A DNA stretch of 64,000 bases from contig NC_039363.1 of the NCBI RefSeq assembly GCF_003573695.1, forward strand, positions 164,688,747 through 164,752,746, read 5' to 3'. Origin of the DNA: Papaver somniferum. Its lineage: Eukaryota; Streptophyta; Magnoliopsida; Ranunculales; Papaveraceae. Both the position numbers and the translations under genes were made by a program. Below are positions 47,991-58,771 of this stretch, piece after piece (positions within the stretch are counted from its first letter, which is position 1; each line of letters opens with the position of its first letter). A model generated the notes under the pieces. The model saw only the letters and a program-made list of their open reading frames with translations, searched no databases and was not told the origin of the DNA.

Positions 47991-49509
47991 TTAATGTTTC
48001 TTTGGAATCGGCGCTTCCGCGAACCTTGCTTCTGAAAGCTCACATTCGGTTGGGTCTCGTTTCTTACTTGCCTCGTCTTCACATTCGCGTTGACTCATTT
48101 CTTTCAATTCTTTCCTTTGTTTTCTCCTTGTCGTTTTAATTTGTGGTCTACCGGTAGGATCTCCCTTTGTTGGCTCTTCACTTTGTGATATCCATGGGCG
48201 TGTAATTATCCTTAGTTGGATCAACAATACTTGTCGGCTAGCCGAGTTTCCACGTGAGTAAGCTTCATAGAATTCCTTTGCTTCGTTTGTATCCCATGGT
48301 GATTGTCCGGGAGCTTCTGTAGGGGGGGGGGGGGGGTCGAAAGATAGTTGCTTCCAAAACGGATCAACAACCTCAATAGGTATCACTTCTTCATACTTCA
48401 TAAGCATATGACGACACGGAAGCCCCAACGAAGACATGTCGAGACAAATACACACATCACCCGGTTTGCCGTAGTTTATCTCCATTTCCATTTGTTTAAT
48501 CATATGTTTTATTGCCCATTGCGAGACGTTGAATTTTATTCCTTGGAGCAATTTACCATATCGAAAATGTGATGTCATCCATTCCATCGAGCTTTTCTCA
48601 AAAGACTTCTTGATCCTATTGATATCATCCTTAAAGTATTGTTCAAATGCCTCGGTGAGCGTAACCACGTTTCCTTGGACGGACTGGATGAGATCTTTAA
48701 ATCTCCCATGAGCGGACTCCGCTATACTAGTTGCTTCATTCTCGTGGTGTCTATACCGATTTGTCCATGCACGCACAAATTTTTCATTGAACTTATCCAA
48801 CAATTTATCCCGACAATATGAGACGGCACTTGGATACACTTCGTTATATTTTGCAGTAAACATGTTCAATCTCTTTTCATATATATCCTCGGTAAGAGAC
48901 CAATAAACTTTCTCCCAATCCTTTAGAAATTCCAACCACTTTTTATGATTTTCATCGTGTTCTTTGTCCACTCGCTCTATAATCTTTCCTCTTTCATCTT
49001 CTTCTTCTTCGGGTGGTATTTTCTTCTTGCGAACATCTTCCTCTAGTTGAGAAACCATTCTCTTCTTAATATCCTCCTTAGAGGGTTCAAACAAAGCATG
49101 ACAATGTTTTGTCACATTTTTACGTATATGATACGTACATAGGAAATTTTGTGCATCCGGAAATACGTCGGATATAGAATTCATTAGTTCGTCATCTTGA
49201 TCGGTTATGATGACTCTCGGAAATTGATTTTCCGGGAACAATAGTTTCAATTGTCGTAATGCCCAATGATAATTGTAATCCCTCTCGTTTTCCATTAAAC
49301 ACCAAGCCAATGTAAATGATACCTTGTCCGATGTTTGGATATACATAACCCTTTCTCTTATGGCTATCCTTCTTCTTGTATTGCCCACTTCTCTCGCAAA
49401 CCATCTCAAAACGATTATCTGAACGTTGGGTATTCCTCACCAACACACACATGTTCTTAAGAGCCGTCTCTTTTTCCCAAGCAATTGCTTCCTGTGGAGA
49501 TTTTATTCC
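47991..49509 (-). pseudogene. Mutator-like (FAR1/MULE) transposase, internally deleted
   Basis: The - strand frame 49409-47991 (472 residues) holds the distal half of a MULE transposase: SFTLAWCLMENERDYNYHWA; FPRVIITDQDDELMN (second acidic residue D70); CTYHIRKNV; ATSIAESAHGRFK (Glu E231); and a SWIM zinc finger C320-x-C322...C332-x-H334. It ends in a basic tail. A poly-C tract encodes prolines near 48321-48335. Just upstream in another frame (49509-49369) an exon reads PQEAIAWEKETALKN ... RFEMVCERSGQYKKK, which resembles the FAR1-type N-terminal DNA-binding domain. A preceding exon may end KMPL at about 49612. The region that normally lies between (including the first catalytic Asp segment) is absent, and the two parts join out of frame at 49346-49369. 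It is therefore unlikely to be active. Confidence 0.85.
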
Positions 49510-49729
49510 CTACATAAGGACAAAAATGGAAGATTATAAGGTTCATTACAAGCAATCCCCACATAAAGTTCTAAAAACTAGGTGAAAAGTATTGTTTGGT
49601 AACATACCAGAGGCATCTTATAGTATTCGAACGTATCCGGACCAAGTGGTTTTTTGGATCAATGTATGTCACAATCTAAGGAATGAATGAAAATAAAATT
49701 GAATTAGTTCCAAAAAAAATTAAAGTACT

Positions 49730-50420
49730 ATGCCGGGTACTAATTCCGGCATGCTCGACGACAGTTCCGCCAAAACAACCAAAGCCGGAAATAAGTGTCA
49801 GCATTCTCGAATAATGTTCCGGCATTTCGGAAATGCACTTGAAAAAGAGGACCTAATTTTAAACAGTACCAGCATTGTATTTTCTTGAACATCGATGCTG
49901 GAATTCGTAATACCGGCATGCTCTTAACACAAGGTCCGACGCCGGAAACTAGAGTCGGCATGGCCGATACTTTTAAAAAAACGCCGGTACCACAGTGACT
50001 AACTTCTGGATGTTTTTCTAGTGGTACCGGCAGGCTCGATATGTAACGTTTCAAGCCGTTAATGTATGCCAGCATTGTCCGTGATTAATATACCACGCCG
50101 GAGTCAGGTACTGGCGTGCTCGATAATTTGTATAAGACGCCGGTATTTAAGTTCAAAATTCTTTAACTCCTGGATGTTTTTTTTTTTTTGGTACCGGCAT
50201 GGAAAGTTAGGAGGGAACCATGTCGGTTTGAATATTCCATGGAATATTCGGTGGTAGATAAAAAGTTAACTGCGAGTCGGCATGGTTTTTTTGGTTGAAG
50301 ACTACGCCGGAAATTGTTTCAAAATGGGGGATATCCTTTGCCAACATAGAAATAGTATGAATACCGTGCCGGTTCTGGTGGCGCCGGCGTGGTATTCATA
50401 CTACGGGTATGCCGGCACCA
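49730..50420. repeat. Right subterminal block of ATGCCGGTA / TACCGGCAT repeats
   Basis: Words such as ATGCCGGGTAC, GTACCGGCAGG, AATACCGGCATG, ACGCCGGTACC and GGCGCCGGCGTGG occur about every 30-45 bases, mirroring the left block. Confidence 0.8.
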
Positions 50421-50963
50421 AGCTTTTTCAGAGAAGAAATGGCGGTTTCAAAAAAAAAAAAAATCAAATTTTCGACTTCTTAGCAGCATTACCTGTATGT
50501 TGGGGATGATTGTATGTTGAACTTGTTTACTTTCTTGGGTTGGTTCTTCAAAAAACACTTGATGCTCACGAAAATCATGATCCAAGGGTGTTGGTTCATC
50601 ATATAATTCCAATTAGAGTTGTTATCATTAACCGAAGATTGAATATATGATTGTTGTTGTAGTTGATCTAAAGATTCAGCAGCTGCAATTCTCTCCTCAC
50701 AATCATCTTCCATTTTCACAAAAAAAATTCCATTCAAAAATATTTTTCCCTCCTTCTACTCTCACCTCCCTCACACAAATTCAAATAAAAATACATACTA
50801 ATCTATCCCCCAAATACTTAAGATTTTACTAATTATTATTAACCACTAAACCTGATTAGTGAGGGCTAGATTACGAATTAAAAAAATAATTACATAAGGG
50901 GTGACCTAGATTTGATATTTGTATCCATATTTTGTCATGTTGCTATATACCCCAATTAGTTTC

Positions 50964-50985
50964 CATATCCCCCAATTGCGCGTTC
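50964..50985 (-). repeat. Right terminal inverted repeat of the giant MULE
   Basis: Reverse complement of the left terminus. Followed directly by TTGTAATT, the same 8-mer that precedes the left terminus. Confidence 0.88.
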
Positions 50986-50993
50986 TTGTAATT

Positions 50994-51739
50994 AAGAATT
51001 TATTTTATTTTAAGAAGTGTAATTGGACATTGTTGTGGGACATTACACTTTTTCTTTTAATTTTCCGATTGATTTAATTTTGTTATGATAATCATGATGC
51101 ATAATTTAATGTTTATGGTTTAATCATAATGAATGGTATAAACATGATTTTATTTATTTATTTGTATGTTTTAATGTTAGGATTTAATTATAATTTTCAA
51201 ATGATTTTTTTTGAATTTTTATTTGGTAATTTATAGGATTTCTTGAGATTTAGTTAATTTAGAAAATATTTTTCTTGAATATGATTGTCCAGAAAATATA
51301 TTATAGCCCAAAAGATATTTTCATTGATTTTTTTACCCGAATTTTTATAAAGTTACCAAAATAAATTAAAATGGTGGGGCCAGACTTAACCAGAAGCTCC
51401 GGTTAACCTCAGCGCTTGAAAAAACTGTATTTTTATATAGAGAATAAGGGTAAGCAGAGTGTTAGTTTTCTTTGTGTTTTGTCTTATGACTTGTTTTTCC
51501 CTTAGTGGTTCACTATGTCTTGTAAATATTAAATCATATCTCCTCTTTTGTAACCCTTCGCATGCTTCTCAATATATTTGTGTTTGGTTCCTACATGTTA
51601 TCAAATTTATTTCTTTTACCCATTAAACATTAATTTCGATCATCACCTCTTTCTTGCTCTTGACGGCTGCAAGAACACCTAAAATTAATCATCTTTTCAG
51701 TCGAAATTCTCTATTTCTTCTGCAAATTTATTACTTTCA
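50994..51739. other. AT-rich spacer and probable degenerate copia LTR/leader
   Basis: No gene. The end of this stretch has TTGGTTCCTACATGTTATCAA, perhaps a decayed tRNA-Met primer region before the gag start at 51740. Confidence 0.35.
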
Positions 51740-53075
51740 ATGGCTACTCCAATCTCTATTCTTACAGATCTGATTCAATCTTTACAACAACAAAATCTTA
51801 ATAACTCTTCTACACCTTCTTTCAACTTTACTTTACCATTTCAAAACATCTCAAATTTTGTGTCGTTCAACCTAGACAATACCAATTAACTGCTATGGAA
51901 GTATCAATTTGAGACCACTCTCACTAGCACCAATCTTCTACGCTTTGTAGATGGATCTTATACTTGTTCGGTTTTTTCAGATTCGTGAGAATAATGTTAT
52001 GGTTCCAAATCCAGAGTATCTATTTTAGATGTTGATGAATGGGTTTGTTCTGTCCTGTCACAATGCAACTTTTACCAGATCTATTTCTGCTGGTACTTTT
52101 GGGTTGACTACTTCGAAGCAAGTATGGGGTTATCTGAAGTTTGAGTTCAGCGATCAGTTTGTAACTCGTAAATCTTTCATACGTTGTCAACTATACTATA
52201 TTGAACAAGGTAATAATCCTATCTCAGAGTTCTTGAATTCTATCAAGGACATTGTGGATAATCTAGTAGCTATAAATGATAGAGGGTCGGATGAAGATAT
52301 TGTTTTACATGTTCTCACTTGGACGAATATTATTTTGATCATTTGGTTGTTACTGCTCAAAAATTTGAGACTTCTTACAAGTTTAATGAGCTACGATCTA
52401 AATTACTTCATCACGAACAGTGGTTACAGATTAAATCTCACGATGCTTCTGTTGCTCTTGATTCTACAAATGCTCAATCTACATTCTACACTAAGAAGGC
52501 TTCTCATCCCTTTCGCAATTATTCTGGTGCTAATGGTTCTGATGTCAACAAAAATCAAAATTTTAATGCTGGTGGTTCTAATGGCAATAGAAATAAACAT
52601 TTTGTCTTCTCTTCTGGATCAGGTGGTAATCATCCACATCATTTTGGTCAGCAACATGGCAATGGAGGGTATGGTGCAAATAAAATTCAACATCAACCTC
52701 CACAACAACAATGGAGTAACACTAGTTCTTTAGACAACTTCATTAAAATTGATTTCTCTGAAACACGGTGTCAAATTTGCAAGTAATGGGGTCATATTGC
52801 TAATAGGTGTACGTTTAGATATACACCCTCATATCCTAAACCTTCACCACCTCAAGCCTTTAATTTCACGCTGAATCCTCACCTCAAGCATTTTACACTG
52901 AATCCCCACCTCAGGACTATCATGCTGAGTCACCACCTCAAGCATTTTACACATGCTCCTTGAGTTCAGCTTCCTCTGTACCCTATGTTGGTGATAACTC
53001 TGTTGATAGTCCTCAATGGATTCCAGATTCTTCTCATATGATCAATAATCCAACCACTACACCTTTTTACACGAT
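51740..53075 (+). pseudogene. Ty1/copia gag region, degenerate
   Basis: From ATG at 51740 the frame reads MATPISILTDLIQSLQQQNL and then VSFNLDNTN, a stop, LLWKYQFETTL. This is the N-terminus of copia gag polyproteins. Later frames give FSDQFVTRKSF, QLYYIEQGNNPISEFLNSIK (the UBN2/gag core) and a zinc knuckle CQICK-stop-WGHIANRC. Further on comes WIPDSSHMINNP, the remnant of the protease-region WxxDSGAxxHM. Stops and frame changes are frequent. The element is interrupted at about 53075 and resumes at about 55030. Confidence 0.8.
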
Positions 53076-53396
53076 CATAAAAAGAACTTGCATATTACGC
53101 AAATGGTTTGTAACGGCTTTTACCTGTTGTGAAAAGGGGTATTACAAATTTTTTGTAACGACAATGCGGTTTTTACGAATTTTGGGTTGCAACGACATTT
53201 GTAACAGAGCTCAGCCTTTAGTATGTGTCACCTCGTAATAGAGGGGAGCCATTACGAATTTTTTTTGTAACATGACAGTCGTAACACCTTCTAGCCATTA
53301 TGATTTTTTTTGTAACAACAAAAAAATTACTACCAGTCAACACTGATCGACAGTTCACTTTCGGCCGCAAATAAGCCGGCGTTCCAGATATCCTAC
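53076..53396. repeat. TTGTAACGAC-type repeat block, perhaps part of a CACTA element
   Basis: Several GTAACG / TTACGAATTTTTTTGTAAC words occur in both orientations. Such subterminal repeats are common in plant CACTA elements, and CACTAC occurs at 53056 near the junction. No second end was found, so the class is only suggested. Confidence 0.35.
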
Positions 53397-54894
53397 TGAT
53401 AGGCTGTCGTAGGCACAACAAATTAATCAATATATTTTTCATTAATTAACTGGAAATATAGCGGTAGTAAGAGATCGTTCCCACAGAGAGCTGTGTAATT
53501 GATAGGTTATTTGATCAGCAAAATAAAGTAAATAACAAAGGGGATTGGTTTATGGATAAACGAAAAGACAATAAGAACAAAGGGATGGTTAAGGAATCCT
53601 TCGCCGTTATCAAGCCTTAACAGGATTAGAATACTTATTTATCTTCCGTCAGAACCATTCATCACCAACCGTGGAATAGCAGGTACGCTTAGCTATCCCT
53701 AAAACTCCTTGTATCACCGGATAACAGGTACGCTTAGTCACCGGATTCTATCCAACTGAGCCTCCTTGAGGTACGCTTACAAGGTGTAACTCTATCGAAC
53801 GCTTTAGTGTTTGGGAATTTAGGTTTGATTCCAGCAGTTAAACTCAGTACGCTCGGTTCACTTACTGGTTTTGTTTCCACACGCGATTTCTTTACACAAT
53901 CCCTCTGCAAGGTCTCATGTTTTCTACTTGTGTAGGATATGCACGACAATTATGGATCGCTTAACTAACTACTAGCAATAGAATGATAAATAGACTTATC
54001 TGGTTGCGCACCCAAATCAATCTAAGAACCAATCATAAACCCTAGATATAATGAAAACAAACGATGATGATTAAAACCTCAAATAGACTTGTATTATTAA
54101 TAAAGCTTTACGCTTAGAACATTGAATTCATCCTTAATCAACAAAGGATTTAGCTACTCATATTACAAAGAAGATGAATAATGGTGGTTTCCCCCTAAAG
54201 GGGCAAACCCTAGGTTTTTGTGTAGAACTTGTGATATGAGATTCAATGATTTAAGATTACATAACCTAATACCTTTTTATAGGTTTACATTTCTTGGTCT
54301 TCAAATATTTATTTCGGTTCAAGAACCCGACCCGAAAATACGGCATAAAGACCCTAACCGTGACCTTAGGCCTTCACAAGTATGCATACACGTTTTTATA
54401 CTCCTTAAGTATGCGTACCCGTTCGCATACTACAAAATCCAGCAGAAATTTTCGGACTTAAAGTATGCGTACCCGTTTGCATACTTTATCGTCTTCGGTA
54501 TTCGATAAAAGCTTGTTTTGGCCACAACTTCTTCGTCTGAACTCGGAATGACCTCATTCTTTTTGAATTAGCTTTATATTTCAATTCTATTCAATATGAT
54601 GATGAGAAATCCTTAATTTGAATGAGTTAAAATCGGTCTTTGGCCCTTCTCTTGATTTTGAGCGTTTTTCTCCTTTTCGTCGCACTTCTTCCATTTCTCT
54701 TGGACTTGGGCACTTGGATACTTGAAATACTTCTCTTCTTATATATTTTCAGAACTTTGTAGCTCCTTTTTGGATGATGCACCTATTAGAGGAAAATAAG
54801 AGAAAACAAGAGTAATAATATGAATACATGCAAGAATAATAGCTAAAGCAAGTATGGAATGGACACTAAAATCATATGAATTATGCACTTATCA
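53397..54894 (-). mobile_element. Solo LTR nested in the copia element
   Basis: 1498 bp with TG...CA ends (on the - strand TGATAAGTGCATAATTC ... CAGCCTATCA). CCTAC precedes (53392-53396) and CCTGC follows (54895-54899), matching at 4 of 5. The end region contains GGGAACGATCTCTTACTACC, common in plant Ty3/gypsy-type LTRs. It carries its own GCATAC palindrome array. No coding. Confidence 0.65.
54378..54486. repeat. GTATGCGTACCCGTTCGCATAC palindrome array
   Basis: Three units, two near-identical (AAGTATGCGTACCCGTTCGC and AAGTATGCGTACCCGTTTGC), are separated by CCAGCAGAAATTTTCGGACT. The array at 500-745 has the same spacer (CAGCAGAAATTCCCGGAAC), so the module is shared and not coincidental. Confidence 0.75.
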
Positions 54895-55029
54895 CCTGCA
54901 TACACCTTTCATTCCATACATAAGCCACATTCAATACTATTTTCAATCAATCAATTTATATCAACATTCAATTGATTCAAAAAAAAATGCAAATTCTTTT
55001 AAGTACAAAAAAAAATCTGTGAAGTATCA

Positions 55030-55292
55030 AATTCTGGGGTTAAAACCTACTACTTGATGTGGTACCTTACACTAGTTTTGAGCATCTCATGTTTGGAAAT
55101 GGTAAGTTTCTATAAATTACTCATATTGGTACTTCTACAATTTCCAACCTACATGCTGATTTTATGTTGAAGAATGTGCTCTTGGTTCCTTCTTTGTGCA
55201 AAAATCTTATTTGTGTTGCTCATTTTACCAAGGAGAAACATGTGTCTCTTGAACTGTTTGACTGGGGATACAATGTTAAGGTTCTTAAAAGC
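55030..55292 (+). pseudogene. Copia pol fragment (GAG-pre-integrase part), continuation
   Basis: The frame reads SFEHLMFGNGKFL, then THIGTSTISNLHADFML, KNVLLVPSLCKNLICVAHF and then KEKHVSLELF. This is the segment between protease and integrase in copia elements, directly continuing the interrupted gag at 53075. It is cut off by the LINE poly-T junction at 55293. Confidence 0.75.
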
Positions 55293-55993
55293 TTTTTTTT
55301 TTTTTTTTTTTTGCTGAATCAAATCTTTTATATTAATAAAGGGGCAAAAACCACAAAGTCAATACATGACTGACTCTCACCCAAACAAACAAAAATACAA
55401 GCTGGAACTAAAGCAAATCAGAACAAGAGAAGGGACAGCACATGCTGCCATAAAGATACTTAAAAAAATCTATAATAAGCCACATTTGGCATTTATAATT
55501 CTTTCACCTGCACCTAATAGAGCACCTTTCTTGGACAAAGAATCAGCAGAGAAATTGATTCTCTCAAACAGTGACTGAATGAACTTCCTCCAAAGCTTGA
55601 ATGACATTGATCCATCTAGCTCTTATAAACCAAGGTACTTCTCTTGTTAGAAAAATCTGAATTACTGATTTAGAATCTGATTGTAATATTACCTTTTTGC
55701 ATTTCATAGTTACTGCCCATTCCAGAGAACACAAGACAGCAAACACTTCAGCTATAAAATTTGTTGCAATTCCCACACCACTATGTAATGTGCCAATTAC
55801 CAGACAGTCTTCATCCCTTGCAATAATCCCAAATTCTGCACTGCCTGGATTACCAAATAAGGATCCATCACAACAAAACAGAGTATACCCATTTGCTGGA
55901 GGCTGCCAGTAGCATTTCTCTATGCAATTGTATTTAATGCTTCTGTTACCAAGCCGAAAGAAAGAAATCAAATGCTTGTCATAGTCTTGGCTC
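55293..55993 (-). pseudogene. LINE 3' end with RNase H-like domain and poly-A tail
   Basis: A run of 20 T at 55293-55312 is the poly-A tail of a - strand LINE inserted in copia sequence. The frame down to 55564 shows the plant RNase H (RVT_3) pattern: LFCCDGSLFGNPGSAEFGII (first Asp); FIAEVFAVLCSLEWAV (Glu); KVILQSDSKSVIQIF (second Asp). The first 18 residues of the open frame that runs to 56046 come from the neighbouring LTR and are not part of the LINE. The LINE continues at 63902-64000 beyond the LTR retrotransposon. Confidence 0.8.
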
Positions 55994-58771
55994 TGAAAAG
56001 GCGAGGGTACCCAGATATACCTCAAGCTAAAAAATTTCCTACCCATAACTCCTTTCTACGAAAGTGATTGTCTATGGACTGAGTCGAGACAATGCAACTA
56101 ATCGGTTCACACTTCGTGTGATCGTCCATGGATACGAGATCGAGACAATACAACAACGAAGTATGTTTACTTGATAAAAAAAGGTTCGGACTTAACCAAA
56201 CACAATATGATTGCTTACCAAGTAAATAGGTGTTTTTGTAATTTACTTAAATTATAGTAAAACAATTATAATGCGGAAAATAAATGTAAATGACACAGCA
56301 AGATTTTGTTAACGAGGAAACCGCAAATGCAAAAAAAACCGGGACCTTGTCCAGAATTAAATACTCCCAGGATTAAGCCGCTACACAAAATTAAACCTAA
56401 CTTCGTATAGTTGAGACCAAGAAACTAAACCTATAGTTCACCCACTTCCGTCTGTATTCACATGCCTCCAACTTATGATTAAGTCACGTACTTGGAACAA
56501 TTCCTTTGGTTCGTATTCCAAACAATAAAGGAAAAACAAATCTGTTTGGTATCAACTCTCTTCAACCAAGTGATGTGAGTTCGACAAAGGCTCTTCTGTT
56601 TATCTCATATAAACTCCTTCGTTAGGTTCTTAAATCTATCTTATTCTCAACTACCGAAGTAATTGTTAAGATTTTGCAATCAATACTTTTAATCACAAAG
56701 AATTGTATTGATGTCGATCTACACAACTAATCAATCCAATCTACCACAAGGATAAACCGATTATAGTTGGATCCTCTTATACCGAAACAAGTATTGTGCA
56801 CACCAAAGATTATGAACCCCAAATCAGAAATCTTCAATATCTTCTTTGTCTTCAAATCTTCTTAGACCTTCAATAAACACCTGCACACAACAATTTGAAT
56901 CTCTTGTGATCAATCACGCACAGAACGGAGTCTGTTAACAATGGATTATCACAAGATCGTCTTTAGAATTAAAAACAGTCTAAAGATCCCTGTCGGAACT
57001 TCGATCTAGTTTGAGTGAATCTTATATCAGAATAGAAGATTCTCAAGCATAAACAAACTAGGTGCAATCAAAGTTCAACCACCGTTATTCAATCAAATCA
57101 ATCGAAAACAAAAGATAAACCACAATTATCTAGTTTCCCACCAATGGTACTAATAGAGCTTCTCAATCCCAAAGAAGACTTTAAACTGAGCGGCCGTAAG
57201 AGATTTCGCCTAATTAGGTTACTCTCCTCTCCGAATAGGCGCCTACACCAGTAACAACACAACCGAGGAAGTTTATTGTCATGAAGGATTAGTTTGCTAG
57301 AAATGCAAACTTCAAGTATTTATAGAAAAGGAAGTTTGGACACCAAGGAATTTCCAAAACCGAAAATATTCTCAAGATATTCATTAAAACACAAATTCGG
57401 TTTCCATAATTCCTGGAAATGCTCTGTCCAAAATAATGACCGAAAATCTCTTTGGAAAATCTTTAACTAGTAAATATACATTACTAATTCTTGTTTTCCT
57501 AAAATAAAATTAACAACCTTAAATAAAAGATTCTGAACTTATTTATATTTCGATCATGGGATTTTCTTCCTTTAGTTATTAAGGAATAACTTTGAACAAT
57601 AAAAGATAAACATTACTGCACGTGTTCAAAGTATGTCAACATCCTAACTTTGTAAGTCCTCTTTCATACTTACAACCTTGAAACCGATTTTCCACACTTC
57701 CAAACAAGTTTAGAATTGGTTCATCTGACTTTCAAGAACTATGTGATTGATCAAGAACACTCAATCACAAATCATGGGTTTAACGGTTCTACCAAAACAA
57801 GTTTCGGTTCTACCTCCATGTGAGTACTGTGCATAGTCACACTAGCTTTCCAAAATTCGGTTGACTGGGTACTAGGATCGGTTCCCCACATATATATGGT
57901 ATCTAACTTATATGTGTTGCACATGTCCATAGGATCGGTTCCCCTTTCTGCTATAAACTTGATGCACCTCATACAAGGATCGATTCCCCTTTGTGATGTG
58001 TTGCACCTCTTAATAGGATCGGTTCCCCTTTACCCAGATTCGGTCAACCACAAAATCACAAACTCGATCATACCATCTCAGGTGATTACTTAAGATCGGA
58101 ACTAATAAAAGTCATACCAATACATAAGTCAGGCCTTTGTGAATAATTTTACCAATAACATAAACAAGTCATGAGCGGTTATACTAAATCACACATATTG
58201 GTTGTTCACAAGATATGAAATGAATAACAATACCAATGACGCCTGGCGATTTCCTTTTGGATTCATAAACAAGTTTATGAACTTACTTCCTTAAAACACA
58301 TGTAAAACATTGTTTCCTAGGATGAAATCCTTAGATCATACCCATACATAATCACAATAGCATTTAAACGATTATGTCGATGTCTTATCTACAAAGTTTA
58401 ATGGTTAATCAATAAACCTTGTATTGTATTCCTTAATACTATGTCTATCTAGAGTTCAATCATGCTTTGCAGTTATGTTTTCAATATGCACGACTTGAAA
58501 GATACGATATGGAATGAAACAGTTCAAGTCAAATATCAATAACCTCAAGTGGAAGGATGACGTTGTCGTTGTAGCTTCTTGCTTCTTCACTTCTTCAAGT
58601 CTTCGCAATACTTGTAATATCTCATATCCTAATACTTTCAAGCTAACATATACAAATTTGACTCTAGTACATAATCAAGTGACTCTTAAAATGAGTTTTG
58701 ATTCACTAAAATATGACAACCAAACTTGACATACCAACGCTTGGTGGGTTCAACCGAGCTATGCTCTAACA
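55994..58771 (-). repeat. 3' LTR of the large-LTR element
   Basis: 2778 bp. Contains five GGATCGGTTCCCC-type units at 57872-58030. Very similar along its length to 61082-63896. Confidence 0.9.

Larger units (their letters stand above)
39225..50985. mobile_element. Giant Mutator-like element carrying plant mobile domain genes
   Basis: An 11,761-bp element. Its first 22 bases (39225-39246, beginning GAACGCGCAATTGGGGGATA) are the exact reverse complement of its last 22 (50964-50985). The 8 bases TTGTAATT flank both sides (39217-39224 and 50986-50993). Inside, from left: PMD gene copy 1 (+), a zinc-finger-like ORF (-), a coiled-coil ORF (+), PMD gene copy 2 (+), and a MULE transposase with FAR1-like N-terminus and SWIM zinc finger (-). 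Mutator superfamily assignment rests on the transposase; 8-11 bp duplications fit. Association of PMD genes with MULEs is known in plants. All long genes show lesions, so this copy is likely defective. Confidence 0.88.

Noticed and set aside
48348..48821. + strand open frames under the transposase
   Set aside because: Antisense shadows of the MULE transposase.
49740..50257. Open frames with recurring LVPVL/MPAS peptides
   Set aside because: They read through the ATGCCGGTA repeat block; the periodicity is from DNA repeats.
57772..57972. Open frame with DPMDMCNTYKLDT repeats (also at 62853-63131)
   Set aside because: Encoded by the GGATCGGTTCCCC array in the LTRs; not a gene.
58514..58729. 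71-residue frame duplicated at 63639-63854
   Set aside because: Present because it lies in both LTRs; no domain, and it covers the LTR start region.
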